The notes: generated by a model from the letters alone, not told the origin. Positions 25,771 through 34,664 are shown, numbered from the stretch's first letter. The stretch is DNA of 64,000 nucleotides from Cereibacter sphaeroides (GCA_003243455.1 QFQS01000001.1:186001-250000), one strand, 5' to 3'. Numbers and translations: made by a program.

Positions 25771-26523
25771 TCAGCCGGGGCGGCGAAGCAGGTAGATGTC
25801 CATGATCCACCCATGCGCTTCGCGCGCCTTTGCCCGTGCGGCAAGGATAAGCGGGGCAGTCTCGGCAAGTGGCCCTGACAGGGCAATCTCGAACGGCATG
25901 CCCAGATAGGCGCCCCAGTAAATGTTGGTTCCCTCGGGGTCCAGAACCTCGAACGCACCCCCTGCGTCAAGCATCACCACAACGGTCTCGGCGCTTCCCG
26001 GCCACCCGTCCTGACGCAGGCGGCGGCCAGTGGTGATGACCACCTCGCCGCCAAGCGTATTCAGTGGAATGGCATGACAGGCGGTCAGCAATTGCAGGCT
26101 GGTAATCCCTGCTATGACATTGACTTTCAATCCAATTCCCGCCGCGGCCAGACGTTCCGCGATGCGCAGGCTGCTGTCATAAAGCGACGGGTCGCCCCAG
26201 ACCAGCAAGGCCACGGTGCCACCCTGGGGCAGGTGCCTGGCGATCAGATCGGCCCATGTGGCGGCAATGGCGTCGTGCCAGTCGTTCACCCCGTCCAGAT
26301 AGGCAGGATTGGCAGCGTCCCGCTTGGGCAGGTCGAATTCGACGGTGCGATCCTGTGTGCCTTGCGCGGCGCAAATGGTGCGGCGCAGATCGGCCAGATC
26401 GGCCTTGTCGTCCCCCTTGCGGGGCAATAGCAAAAGATCCGCGCCCTGCAGGGCGCGGACCGCTTCCAGTGTCAGATGCTCCGGGTTTCCGGTGCCGATC
26501 CCGATCAGCTTCAGCTCGATCAT
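25771..26523 (-). CDS. cobF: Precorrin-6A synthase (deacetylating)
   Basis: S-adenosylmethionine-dependent enzyme of the aerobic cobalamin pathway; it methylates C1 of precorrin-5 and releases the two-carbon fragment. The 250-residue protein has the tetrapyrrole methylase pattern: IELKLIGIGTGNPEHLTLEA at the start, ALLVWGDPSLYDSSLRIAER, VIAGITSLQLLTACHAIPLN and YWGAYLGMPFEIALSGPLAE. ATG at 26523 gives the proper N-terminus. It lies 19 bases after cbtA and probably belongs to the cbtB-cbtA operon behind the cobalamin riboswitch, apart from the other cob methylases. Confidence 0.93.
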   Translation of the reverse strand: MIELKLIGIGTGNPEHLTLEAVRALQGADLLLLPRKGDDKADLADLRRTICAAQGTQDRTVEFDLPKRDAANPAYLDGVNDWHDAIAATWADLIARHLPQGGTVALLVWGDPSLYDSSLRIAERLAAAGIGLKVNVIAGITSLQLLTACHAIPLNTLGGEVVITTGRRLRQDGWPGSAETVVVMLDAGGAFEVLDPEGTNIYWGAYLGMPFEIALSGPLAETAPLILAARAKAREAHGWIMDIYLLRRPG

Positions 26524-26542
26524 ACCCGCACCGCAGGCCGCA

Positions 26543-27298
26543 TCAGGCGGCCGCCCCGCCCCATAGCCGACCCGACAGCCAGCCAAGAGTTGCCCAGACG
26601 ATCATGCCGACGGCAAGCGTGCGAGCAGCGAAAGCGCCCCCAACCTCGGGCGGTGCTACGCCAGCATAGCTGCCCAGCTCCGGTGCGCCGATCAGATGCG
26701 GCAGCGCCGCAATTACGACGGCAATGACATAGGCCGCAACACCTTTGCCATAAGCAATCAAAGCCAGCGCCCCACCGGTGCATAGCACAGTTGCAAACCA
26801 CCAGATCTGGCGGGCCGTTATCGGGGTGCTGGGCGTGCCCGGCAGAACGGGTGTCAGACCAAGCGCAGGAATCAACTGGAAGGTCGCGAACCCCGCAAGC
26901 CCCCAAAGCAGACCCTGCCGCGCCGTGACCTTGTAGCCAAACCGCTCTGATATCGCAAAACCGGCGACCAGCAGCATGCCATAGCCTATATAGACCACAC
27001 CCAGGAAAAGCACCGTCAGCCCATTGCGAGTGAATGCGCTGCGCTCTTCCTCTGCTGCGGCCGGAGCAGCTTCATCTGTTGCTGCCGCAGCGGTTTCATC
27101 GCCGCTGCCCGCAGCCGTGCTATCACCGTGATTCATCCCGCCACCCTGCGGGACGCCGGCGAAATGCGTCATCACCCCGGCTTCATATTGCTCGCTAAGC
27201 AGAAGATATTTCTGCACGAAAGAGAATTGAAGCACTACGGCCAGCAGGGCTGCCGCAGCACCAGCGATCAGCGCGCTGGTCAACATACGTTGTAGCAT
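26543..27298 (-). CDS. cbtA: Cobalt transporter subunit CbtA
   Basis: A 251-residue membrane protein of the CbtA family, predicted from genome context to import cobalt. Five or so hydrophobic helices are seen: LTSALIAGAAAALLAVVLQF first, then a long Ala/Glu-rich periplasmic or cytoplasmic loop, LFLGVVYIGYGMLLVAGFAI, GLAGFATFQLIPALGL, and two C-terminal ones. The pattern GLAGFATFQLIPALGLTPVLPG is a family hallmark. The stretch between helices 1 and 2 contains an unusually long acidic, Ala-rich insert. It follows cbtB by 22 bases. Confidence 0.9.
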   Translation of the reverse strand: MLQRMLTSALIAGAAAALLAVVLQFSFVQKYLLLSEQYEAGVMTHFAGVPQGGGMNHGDSTAAGSGDETAAAATDEAAPAAAEEERSAFTRNGLTVLFLGVVYIGYGMLLVAGFAISERFGYKVTARQGLLWGLAGFATFQLIPALGLTPVLPGTPSTPITARQIWWFATVLCTGGALALIAYGKGVAAYVIAVVIAALPHLIGAPELGSYAGVAPPEVGGAFAARTLAVGMIVWATLGWLSGRLWGGAAA

Positions 27299-27320
27299 TG
27301 TTTTCTGTTGCCTCCGGGGA

Positions 27321-27491
27321 TCAGTGGCAGGGGAAGCCGCTCGAATGACGCACGTCATGTGCGGCATCGTGCAGCGTCTGCGACTGGGCCAGCCCGGTCA
27401 GGAATACAAGGAACACGCCGACAAGCGCCACGAACACGATCGGCATGATTGTCGATTCAGTCTTGGCGGAAGAGGTTATGGTCGTATTCAT
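27321..27491 (-). CDS. cbtB: Cobalt transporter subunit CbtB
   Basis: A 56-residue protein with one membrane helix (IMPIVFVALVGVFLVFLTGL) and a His-rich C-terminus, LHDAAHDVRHSSGFPCH, the metal-binding tail usual in CbtB. ATG at 27491 follows AAGGAGAA. It is the first gene behind a cobalamin riboswitch, which fits cobalt uptake being shut off when cobalamin is plentiful. Confidence 0.92.
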   Translation of the reverse strand: MNTTITSSAKTESTIMPIVFVALVGVFLVFLTGLAQSQTLHDAAHDVRHSSGFPCH

Positions 27492-27526
27492 TCGTTTTCT
27501 CCTTGCCGTCACACCCGACGGCCCTG

Positions 27527-27676
27527 TTGGTTTCCAGCGTCTGGCCGGTCTCCTGACTAGCGGGTCGCAGCGCACCTTCCACCTTCCCAGCTCTTTCGAA
27601 CCAGTGGCACTTCCGAAGGCCGCTCGCCGCTCACAGTCGCGGGGGCGGTTGGGGCTTGGTTACCCCATTCCCATTT
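27527..27676 (-). ncRNA. Cobalamin riboswitch upstream of cbtB-cbtA-cobF
   Basis: Read on the minus strand, the region contains the adenosylcobalamin-riboswitch core: GGGAATGGGGT near the 5' end, CCGCCCCCGCGACTGTGAGC, the B12-box-like GAAGTGCCACTGG, GGGAAGGTG, and the closing segment GTCAGGAGACCGGCC. The 3' limit is about 36 bases before the cbtB start, so control is probably by blocking the ribosome-binding site. Exact ends are approximate. Confidence 0.92.
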
Positions 27677-27751
27677 GATGCAACCGACTTACGCCGACGG
27701 CATACCAGACATTTTCCTTGTGGCCCTGCCGTGCGCGGCGGTCAAGCGGTT

Positions 27752-28069
27752 TCACGCGGGAATCCGCGCGATCGCCTTGAAGCGTAATTGTCCCAACGGT
27801 CGCGCATCGGCCAGATCGCCATCGGGCGAAGCTGAATACATCTCGATGAAAGTCACTATGTCGACGACGTCGGCTATTCCGGTTTCGCCGAACAGATAGG
27901 CCATCTTGCCCGGCGCGCGCACCGACAGGGCTACGGACCGTGTGCAACCCTGCATGCAAGCGGCTGTCATCACCCGCGCCGAATACCCGCTTTCCGCGAC
28001 CGCCGCCGAAAGCGCGCGCAGGTAGTCAACGGAATAGCCGGGGCAATGCGCGCAGAGGGTGATCTTCAC
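27752..28069 (-). CDS. DUF1636 family metal-binding-type protein (copy 1)
   Basis: A 105-residue protein with a thioredoxin-like ferredoxin pattern. Cys pairs occur as LCAHC near the N-terminus and ACMQGC in the middle, followed by VRAPGKMAYLFGETG. DUF1636 proteins are common beside cobalamin and cobalt genes, but their role is not established; the Cys pattern suggests an iron-sulfur or other metal site. The GTG start overlaps the cobA stop as GTGA. A second copy lies at 40727. Confidence 0.8.
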   Translation of the reverse strand: MKITLCAHCPGYSVDYLRALSAAVAESGYSARVMTAACMQGCTRSVALSVRAPGKMAYLFGETGIADVVDIVTFIEMYSASPDGDLADARPLGQLRFKAIARIPA

Positions 28070-28794
28070 TCAGTCTCCCCCTGCATCAGCGGACCATAAA
28101 GGATCAGCGCGGGACCATCGGACGTCTTGTCGGCCAGTTCCGACGCCAGCACCGACAGCGTGGAGTGATGCAGCGACTGATCTGCATGGCTGACGTTTTC
28201 GGCGATTAGGCATGGAGTATCGGCGGGCAAACCCGCCGCCATCAATCGCGCTGCCAGCGCCGGAAAGGTGCGCTTGGGCATGAAGATCACGGTCGTCGCC
28301 GCAGGGTCGGCCAGCGCGGCCATGTTCAGATCCTCGGGGAGAGAACCCGCAACGTCATGACCCGTAACGAACTGCAGCCGCCGCGCCGTCAGCCGCCGTG
28401 TCAGTGGTATCAGCGCCGCCGCAGCCGCAGCCGTGGCCGAGGTGACGCCGGGGATCACCTCGAACCCGATGCCTGCCTCGCGCAGCGCCACGATCTCTTC
28501 TTCCAGCCTGCCAAAGATCGCAGGGTCGCCCGACTTCAGCCGCACCACCCGCGCACCGGTCTTGGCATAGTCCACCAGCAAGCGGCTGACATGGTCCTGC
28601 CGGGGCGAAGGACGCCCCGCGCGTTTGCCCACCGCCACCAGATCGGCGCCATAGCGCGCAAGCTCCAGGATCGGCCCCGAGGAGAGATCATCATAAAGCA
28701 CCGCGTCCGCCGATTGCAGCGCCTTGACCGCCTTGACCGTCAAAAGGTCAGGGTCGCCGGGGCCCGAGCCGACAAAGCAGACGAAACCGCTCAT
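28066..28794 (-). CDS. cobA: Uroporphyrinogen-III C-methyltransferase
   Basis: A 242-residue stand-alone SUMT that methylates uroporphyrinogen III at C2 and C7 to precorrin-2, the entry step to cobalamin (and siroheme). Landmarks are CFVGSGPGDPDLLTVKAVKA, VLYDDLSSG, VRLKSGDPAIFGRLEEEIVA and VIPGVTSATAAAAAALIPLT. There is no CysG-type dehydrogenase or chelatase domain. ATGA overlap with cobB upstream. Confidence 0.93.
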   Translation of the reverse strand: MSGFVCFVGSGPGDPDLLTVKAVKALQSADAVLYDDLSSGPILELARYGADLVAVGKRAGRPSPRQDHVSRLLVDYAKTGARVVRLKSGDPAIFGRLEEEIVALREAGIGFEVIPGVTSATAAAAAALIPLTRRLTARRLQFVTGHDVAGSLPEDLNMAALADPAATTVIFMPKRTFPALAARLMAAGLPADTPCLIAENVSHADQSLHHSTLSVLASELADKTSDGPALILYGPLMQGETE

Positions 28795-30107
28795 GCGTCC
28801 TCCGCAATCAGATGAAAGAAGGTGCCGGTGACATTGCCGCGCCGCGATCCGGTCTCTTCGACCTCGGCGCCATCAGCGTCGGTCACGGTGGCAAGGGGCA
28901 TGTCAGGCTGGTCGATGATCGTCGAATAGTGAAATTCATGCCCCCGCAGCGCGGCACCTTCTGCAAAGCCGGGGATCGGCGTGCGCAGTACGGCGCGGCG
29001 ATAGCCAAGATGCATCCGGCGCTTCTCATAGCTCGTAACCAGCCCCAGCAGCCCCGCCATCCGGTGCCGCGCGCCATCCTTGTCGATCAGCGCCTCCCCC
29101 AGCGCCATGTAGCCGCCGCACTCGCCATGCACCGGTCTGGTTTCGGCAAAGCGGCGCAGCCCCTCGCGGAATCGCCCTGCTGCGGCGAGTTTGCCGCCGT
29201 GCAGCTCTGGATAACCGCCGGGCAGCCAGACGATATCGGCGGAGGGGTCTGGCGGCTCATCGGCAAGGGGCGAGAAGGGCAGGATCTCCCCCCCGCCCGC
29301 GCGCCAGCCAGCGACCAGATGCGGGTAGGCAAAGGAAAAAGCCGCATCCTGCGCCAGTGCGATCCTCTGCGCGGGAGGGCGCGGCAAGGCGCCGTCACGC
29401 GCACCGCGCGTCCCACGCGCCATCCCTGCCAGCGCGGCGACATCGACATGCGCAGACAGGAAATCGGCATAGGCCGCGATAGCCGCCTCCAGATCGGGGT
29501 GTTCAACCGCCTGCACCAGCCCCAGATGACGTTCGGGTAGCACCAGATCGCCGCGGCGGGGCAGGGCGCCCAACACGGTCATGCCCGCAGCCTCCATCCC
29601 CAACCGGGTCAACCGCTCATGCCTAGGGCTTGCGACGCGGTTCAGGATCACCCCGGCAAAGCGCAGGTCGGGCCGATAGCGCGCAAACCCCAGCGCGGTC
29701 GCCGCCGCCGACTGCGCTTGCCCGCCGACGTCCAGCACCAGCACTACAGGCCAACCCATACGGGCCGCGAGTTCCGCGCTCGACCCCGGGCCGGTCGCGC
29801 CGGGCTTCGCCACCCCGTCGTAAAGCCCCATCGACCCTTCCGCCACGACGATGTCACTACCCGCTGACTGCAGCGCAATCGCATCCATCAGCGCATCGCC
29901 CATCGCCCAACTGTCGAGGTTGAACGAAGGTCGACCCGCCGCCGCGCGATGAAAGGCCGGATCGATGTAATCAGGCCCGGACTTGAACGGCTGCACCGTC
30001 GTTCCCTGCCGCGTCAACGCACGTAGCAACCCCAGCATGACCGTGGTCTTGCCGGTCCCAGAAGCGGGGGCAGAGATCAAGATGCCGGGCGGCAACATGG
30101 CACTCAC
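28791..30107 (-). CDS. cobB: Cobyrinic/hydrogenobyrinic acid a,c-diamide synthase
   Basis: A 438-residue ATP- and glutamine-dependent enzyme that amidates the a and c carboxylates, in the aerobic pathway acting on hydrogenobyrinic acid. The N-terminal nucleotide loop is ISAPASGTGKTTVMLGLLRA; the C-terminal class I amidotransferase domain has the catalytic Cys in VHGECGGYMALGEAL and His in GHEFHYST. I place the start at GTG 30107, seven bases after GAGG, over ATG 30098, which lacks a site at proper spacing. Confidence 0.92.
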   Translation of the reverse strand: MSAMLPPGILISAPASGTGKTTVMLGLLRALTRQGTTVQPFKSGPDYIDPAFHRAAAGRPSFNLDSWAMGDALMDAIALQSAGSDIVVAEGSMGLYDGVAKPGATGPGSSAELAARMGWPVVLVLDVGGQAQSAAATALGFARYRPDLRFAGVILNRVASPRHERLTRLGMEAAGMTVLGALPRRGDLVLPERHLGLVQAVEHPDLEAAIAAYADFLSAHVDVAALAGMARGTRGARDGALPRPPAQRIALAQDAAFSFAYPHLVAGWRAGGGEILPFSPLADEPPDPSADIVWLPGGYPELHGGKLAAAGRFREGLRRFAETRPVHGECGGYMALGEALIDKDGARHRMAGLLGLVTSYEKRRMHLGYRRAVLRTPIPGFAEGAALRGHEFHYSTIIDQPDMPLATVTDADGAEVEETGSRRGNVTGTFFHLIAEDA

Positions 30108-30140
30108 CCCGCAACCTCATGGTAGCAATAGCCCGCCATC

Positions 30141-30908
30141 TCAGCCCTCGTTTGCCCGCTGCGGCCGGAAACGACGGTCGTAGTCGGTCGAATACAACCG
30201 GCTTTCGTTGAACCCTTCGCCAGCGAGCGCGGGCCCAACGAGGATCAGCGCTGTCCGCTCCACCCCTTCGCCCATCGCAGCCTCGATGGTGCCGATCGTC
30301 GCCCGCACGATGCGCTCATCCGGCCAGCTGGCGCGATAGACCACGGCCACGGGGCAATCGCTGCCATAGGCGGGCGTCAGATCGGCCACGACCTGCGTCA
30401 GGTTGTGGATCGACAGGTGGATCGCCAGCGTGGCGCCCGTGGCCGCGAAATTCACCAGCGTCTCACCACCCGGCATGGGCGATGCGCGCCCCGAGGTGCG
30501 TGTCAGCACCACCGATTGCGCCAACCCCGGCAGCGTCAACTCGGTGCCAAGCGCGGCGGCAGCGGCGGCAAAGGATGGCACGCCGGGCGTCACGGTATAG
30601 GGGATGCCCATCTCGCGAAGACGGCGCAGTTGCTCGCCCATTGCCGACCAGACCGACAGATCGCCCGAATGCAGCCGCGCGATGTCATGCCCCGCCGCAT
30701 GGGCAGCGGCGATCTCTGCCATGATCGCATCCAGATCCATCGGCGCGGTGTTCACGATCCGCGCTCCCGGCGGGCAATGTCCCAGCACCGCCTCTGGTAC
30801 CAGCGAGCCCGCGTATAGGCAGACCGGGCAGGCCGCGATCAGATCGCGCCCCCGCAGGGTCAGCAGGTCAGGTGCGCCGGGTCCGGCGCCGATGAAATGC
30901 ACGGTCAT
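30141..30908 (-). CDS. cobM: Precorrin-4 C11-methyltransferase
   Basis: A 255-residue tetrapyrrole methylase of the CobM/CbiF group: VHFIGAGPGAPDLLTLRGRD, CLYAGSLVPEAVLGHCPPGA, RLHSGDLSVWSAMGEQLRRL and VTPGVPSFAAAAAALGTELT are all diagnostic. It methylates C11 of precorrin-4. Its ATG overlaps the cobE stop by four bases, and cobB follows after 33 bases. Confidence 0.94.
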   Translation of the reverse strand: MTVHFIGAGPGAPDLLTLRGRDLIAACPVCLYAGSLVPEAVLGHCPPGARIVNTAPMDLDAIMAEIAAAHAAGHDIARLHSGDLSVWSAMGEQLRRLREMGIPYTVTPGVPSFAAAAAALGTELTLPGLAQSVVLTRTSGRASPMPGGETLVNFAATGATLAIHLSIHNLTQVVADLTPAYGSDCPVAVVYRASWPDERIVRATIGTIEAAMGEGVERTALILVGPALAGEGFNESRLYSTDYDRRFRPQRANEG

Positions 30909-31261
30909 GGGTCGTTCCTTGTCGCAAGAGCGCAGGTTGCCATACGGTCGGCCGAGACCACGCGCATGCCCAGAAGCGAAGCACCCGGTCCGGCGGCGAC
31001 CAGTGCCGCGGCCTCCGCCACGCTGCCGGTGCCGCGAGCGGCGCGAGAGGCGGCGCTATTGGTAAGTGTCGTGATGGAGAGGTCGTCCAACGGTATGACG
31101 GGCAGCGCCAGTTCCTGCGCCAGCGCCACGAAGGCGGGCGCCACGGCCTTGTCGCTCGCCGTGGCGAGCAGCGTCACATCCTTCGCACCAGTGCGGCCCA
31201 AAGCGTCGCGCAGCGAGGCGACAGTAGCCTCGCGCCGAAAGCCAAAGCCAGCAACGATCAT
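30905..31261 (-). CDS. cobE: Cobalamin biosynthesis protein CobE (CbiG C-terminal-like)
   Basis: A 118-residue protein matching CobE, related to the C-terminal domain of CbiG. It reads MIVAGFGFRREATVASLRDA, then LATASDKAVAPAFVALAQEL and GTGSVAEAAALVAAGPGASL. CobE has been proposed to handle or protect late intermediates of the aerobic pathway. I use ATG 31261, whose ATGA overlap with the cobL stop matches the rest of the operon; an ATG five codons upstream is possible. Confidence 0.87.
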   Translation of the reverse strand: MIVAGFGFRREATVASLRDALGRTGAKDVTLLATASDKAVAPAFVALAQELALPVIPLDDLSITTLTNSAASRAARGTGSVAEAAALVAAGPGASLLGMRVVSADRMATCALATRNDP

Positions 31262-32460
31262 CGCGTCACCACCCATTGCACCACCGGATAGGCGGATTTC
31301 CAGCCGCGCTTGCGCCCCAGCGGCAACGCCTCGGCAAGCTCAATCCGCAGCAGCGTGCCGCCCTTATCGCCCTGCCACCGCGCCAGCAAAGCCTCGGATT
31401 CCAGCGTCACCGCATGAGCGACCAGCCGACAGCCCGACGGCATCAGCGCCCAAACGGCATCCAGTAGGTTTTCGGACAGCCCGCCGCCAACGAACACCGC
31501 CTGCGGCGCGGGCAGACCGGGAATCACCGCCTCGGCTTTGCCCTCGACCAGTTGCAGCCGGTCAACGCCCAGCCGGTCGGCATTTCTGCGCAGATTGGCG
31601 GCGCGTTCCGCGTTCGCCTCAACCGCGATGGCAGAGCAATCGGGGTGCGACAGCAGCCACTCGATGCCAATGGAGCCAGACCCCGCGCCCAAATCCCACA
31701 AAAGCTCGCCCGGTCGCGGAGCCAGCGCCGAAAGCGCCAAAGCGCGAACGGGTCGCTTGGTGATCTGGCCGTCATGAGCAAACAGCTCATCCGCCACGCC
31801 CGATGCGCGGGTGACGACAACCCCATCGCCCGCAATCTCTGCCGCCACGGCGACGGGATGCGCCACATCGGTCAGATCGAAGCCCAACGCAGGCGTATCG
31901 CGCCGCCGCTCCCTCGGCCCGCCAAGCGCCTCCAGCACCGTCAGCCGCGACGCGCCGAAGTCCTGAGTCTCCAGATATCCGGCCATCTCGCCCACCGCCG
32001 CGCCGTCCCGCAGCAGCACGATCAGCCGCGCGCCGGGGGCCAGATGTGGGCGCAGCCGGGTCAGCGGCGCGGCATGCAGGCCAAGGCAAGTCGCCCGCTC
32101 CAGCGGCCAGCCCATCCGAGCCGCCGCGAGCGAAAAGGTCGAAGCGGAGGGCAGGGCGGTCCACTCGCCCGGCTCCAGATGCTTCGTCACCGAGGTGCCA
32201 GCGCCAAACCAGAACGGATCGCCCGAGGCCAGCATCACCACCCGCCGACCACGAAGCGCCAGAAGCATCGGAACGCCATCGGCAAAGGGAACCGGCCATT
32301 CCACCACTTCCGCCTCCAACCCCGGCAGCAGCAGCGCCAAATGGCGGGCGGCGCCCATCACCACCTCGGCGCGCTCCAGCGCGGCGCGGCTTGCGGGCGG
32401 CAGGCCATCCGGTCCATCTTCGCCCAGCCCGATGATCGTCAGCCACGGACCTTCAGCCAT
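31258..32460 (-). CDS. cobL: Precorrin-6Y C5,15-methyltransferase (decarboxylating)
   Basis: A 400-residue two-domain enzyme that methylates C5 and C15 and decarboxylates precorrin-6B to precorrin-8X. The N-terminal CbiE-like half has WLTIIGLGEDGPDGLPPAS and VMLASGDPFWFGAGTSVTKH; the C-terminal CbiT-like half has ELLWDLGAGSGSIGIEWLLS and VFVGGGLSENLLDAVW. Its ATG (32458-32460) overlaps by two bases the ATG of the divergent cobK, since both share CATG. This leaves no room for separate promoters between the two genes. Confidence 0.93.
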   Translation of the reverse strand: MAEGPWLTIIGLGEDGPDGLPPASRAALERAEVVMGAARHLALLLPGLEAEVVEWPVPFADGVPMLLALRGRRVVMLASGDPFWFGAGTSVTKHLEPGEWTALPSASTFSLAAARMGWPLERATCLGLHAAPLTRLRPHLAPGARLIVLLRDGAAVGEMAGYLETQDFGASRLTVLEALGGPRERRRDTPALGFDLTDVAHPVAVAAEIAGDGVVVTRASGVADELFAHDGQITKRPVRALALSALAPRPGELLWDLGAGSGSIGIEWLLSHPDCSAIAVEANAERAANLRRNADRLGVDRLQLVEGKAEAVIPGLPAPQAVFVGGGLSENLLDAVWALMPSGCRLVAHAVTLESEALLARWQGDKGGTLLRIELAEALPLGRKRGWKSAYPVVQWVVTR

Positions 32461-33211
32461 GCCCAACATCCTGATACTTGGTGGCACACTGGAGGCGAGC
32501 GCGCTCGCCCGTGTGCTGGCTGACCGCGGCGACGAGGTCGTGCTGAGCTATGCCGGCCGCGTGGAAAACCCGCGCCCTCAGCCGGTACCGGTCAGGAGCG
32601 GCGGTTTTGGCGGAGTAGCCGGGCTGGTTGACTACATTCGTGTGAGCAACATCTCGTATCTCATTGATGTAACCCATCCTTTCGCCGCAAAGATGAGCGC
32701 GAACGCCATTGAGGCAGCCCGACAGACGGGCATCAATCACATCGCCCTGACGCGCCCCGCATGGGCGGCGCAGCCGGGTGATAACTGGCAATCGGTGCCC
32801 GACATACCTGCCGCCGTCGCCGCCCTGTCCGGTCCGCCGCGCCGCGTGATGCTGGCGCTTGGCCGCATGCACCTGGCTGAATTCACCGCCCAGCCCCAGC
32901 ACGACTACCTGCTCCGCCTCGTCGATCCGCCCTCGGGCCCGCTGCCGCTGCCCAAGGCTCACGTCGAGGTCTCGCGCGGTCCCTTCACCGTGGAGGGCGA
33001 CCGTGACCTGCTGCTGCGCCACCGCATCGAGGTCATCGTCAGCAAGAACGCCGGCGGCGACGGCGCCTCGGCCAAACTGGCCGCTGCCCGCGAACTCGGT
33101 CTGCCGATCATCATGATCGACCGCCCCGCGATCCCGCAAAGGCGAGAGGTTCATTCGGTGGCCGAAGTGCTTGACTGGCTGGATCATGGCGCGACCGAGC
33201 GCGGCGTGTAG
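32459..33211 (+). CDS. cobK: Precorrin-6A reductase
   Basis: A 250-residue NADPH enzyme that reduces precorrin-6A to precorrin-6B. The start MPNILILGGTLEASALARVL is the CobK/CbiJ hallmark, with DVTHPFAAKMSANAIEAARQ and IVSKNAGGDGASAKLAAARE later on. It is the only gene of the central cob series on the plus strand. Its start overlaps the cobL start head to head, and its end overlaps cobJ tail to tail by 28 bases. A promoter must lie inside cobL, or it is served by read-through antisense to cobL. Confidence 0.93.
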   Translation: MPNILILGGTLEASALARVLADRGDEVVLSYAGRVENPRPQPVPVRSGGFGGVAGLVDYIRVSNISYLIDVTHPFAAKMSANAIEAARQTGINHIALTRPAWAAQPGDNWQSVPDIPAAVAALSGPPRRVMLALGRMHLAEFTAQPQHDYLLRLVDPPSGPLPLPKAHVEVSRGPFTVEGDRDLLLRHRIEVIVSKNAGGDGASAKLAAARELGLPIIMIDRPAIPQRREVHSVAEVLDWLDHGATERGV

Positions 33212-33936
33212 ACGATCGGCGCACCGTCGCGGTGGATGATCCGGGTGCGGCTGGACCCCACGATCACCATCGTGCGCATATCCGCCATCTCCGGCCGCGC
33301 CTCGGTCAGCGGCACGACGCGCAGCGCCTCTTCGGGGGTCGAGACGGCGCGTGCGAAGATCACCGGACGGTCATCACCGCAAGCCTCGCGCAAGACCTCA
33401 AGAGTGCGCTCGAAGCCATTGGGACGACTTGCAGACCTCGGGTTATAGAACGCCATCGCGAAGTCCGCCTCCGCCGCCAGACGCAGGCGTTTCTCGATCA
33501 CAGCCCAAGGCTTCAGATTGTCGCTGAGATTAATCGCGCAAAAGTCATGCCCCAGCGGCGCCCCGGCCCGAGCCGCCGCCGCAAGCATCGCGGTAATGCC
33601 CGGCAAAACGCGGATATCCAGAGACCGCCATTCCTCCGGCCCAGCCTCCAGCGCCTCGAACACCGCTGCCGCCATGGCAAAGACGCCGGGATCACCCGAA
33701 GAGACGACGACGACCCGCCGTCCCTCGGCGGCCAGTTGCAGCGCGTGGGCCGAACGGTCGATCTCCACACGATTGTCGCTGGCGTGCAGGGTCAACCCCT
33801 GACGCGGGGCAACGCGGGCGACGTAGGGGATATAGCCGATCACATCCGTCGCCTGAGCCAGAGCCTCGGTCACTTCCGGTGTGACCATAGCCTCTGACCC
33901 GGGGCCGAGCCCCGCGATGACCAGCCAGCCGCTCAT
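33184..33936 (-). CDS. cobJ: Precorrin-3B C17-methyltransferase
   Basis: A 250-residue tetrapyrrole methylase that performs ring contraction with C17 methylation. Diagnostic segments are LVIAGLGPGSEAMVTPEVTE, DVIGYIPYVARV, VVVSSGDPGVFAMAAAVFEA, VLPGITAMLAAAARAGAPLG, HDFCAINLSDNLKPWAVIEK and FAMAFYNPRSASRP. The ATG overlaps the cobI stop as ATGA. Confidence 0.95.
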   Translation of the reverse strand: MSGWLVIAGLGPGSEAMVTPEVTEALAQATDVIGYIPYVARVAPRQGLTLHASDNRVEIDRSAHALQLAAEGRRVVVVSSGDPGVFAMAAAVFEALEAGPEEWRSLDIRVLPGITAMLAAAARAGAPLGHDFCAINLSDNLKPWAVIEKRLRLAAEADFAMAFYNPRSASRPNGFERTLEVLREACGDDRPVIFARAVSTPEEALRVVPLTEARPEMADMRTMVIVGSSRTRIIHRDGAPIVYTPRSVAP

Positions 33937-34664
33937 GGGCGCCGACCTTGGCCGTGCACCAGCACGATCGAGAAGTATGGAGTGATGCGCTCGCTGGCAT
34001 CGACAAGCCGCATGACCTTCTGCTCCGGCATGGTGGCATGTTCCACCAGCCATGCCGTGTCGAACCGCCCCGACCGCACCAGCGCGCGACGCACCTTGTC
34101 GATGTTGCGGCCGATCTTCATCACCACCAGCGCATCGCTGTCTGCCATTCGGCGCGCCAGTTCATCCTCGGGCAGTGTGGCCATCAGGACCGTCAGCACG
34201 TCATCGCCCCAGGTGATCGGCTGCCCGGAAGAAGTCCAGGCACCCGACATGCCGGTGATCCCCGGCACGATCTGCACCGGGTGGTCCGGCGACAGCCGCG
34301 AGTGCAGGTGCATGAACGATCCGTAGAAGAACGGATCGCCTTCGCACAGCACGACCACCTCATGGCCCGCGCGCGACAGCGTAGACAGATGCGCTGCGCA
34401 ATCGGCGTAAAAGCCGGAAAGCGCGGCGTTGTAGCCCGGATCGTCCAGCGGGATTTCGGTCGTGACGGGATATTCCATTGGGAATTCGGTCACATCGGCG
34501 GGCAGCATGCCCTCGACGATCTGGCGCGCCTGCCCGGGCCGCCCCGCCTTGCGGAAATAGGCGACGTGGCGGGCACGGCGCAGCAGGCGATCGGCGCGAA
34601 CGCTCATCAGGTCCGGCTCGCCCGGCCCCAGGCCCACGCACCAGATCGTGCCGGGTGCGTTCAT
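33933..34664 (-). CDS. cobI: Precorrin-2 C20-methyltransferase
   Basis: A 243-residue methylase acting at C20 of precorrin-2. It shows IWCVGLGPGEPDLMSVRADR, VVVLCEGDPFFYGSFMHLHS, IVPGITGMSGAWTSSGQPIT and VVMKIGRNIDKVRRALVRSG. ATG at 34664 overlaps the cobH stop. Confidence 0.95.
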   Translation of the reverse strand: MNAPGTIWCVGLGPGEPDLMSVRADRLLRRARHVAYFRKAGRPGQARQIVEGMLPADVTEFPMEYPVTTEIPLDDPGYNAALSGFYADCAAHLSTLSRAGHEVVVLCEGDPFFYGSFMHLHSRLSPDHPVQIVPGITGMSGAWTSSGQPITWGDDVLTVLMATLPEDELARRMADSDALVVMKIGRNIDKVRRALVRSGRFDTAWLVEHATMPEQKVMRLVDASERITPYFSIVLVHGQGRRP

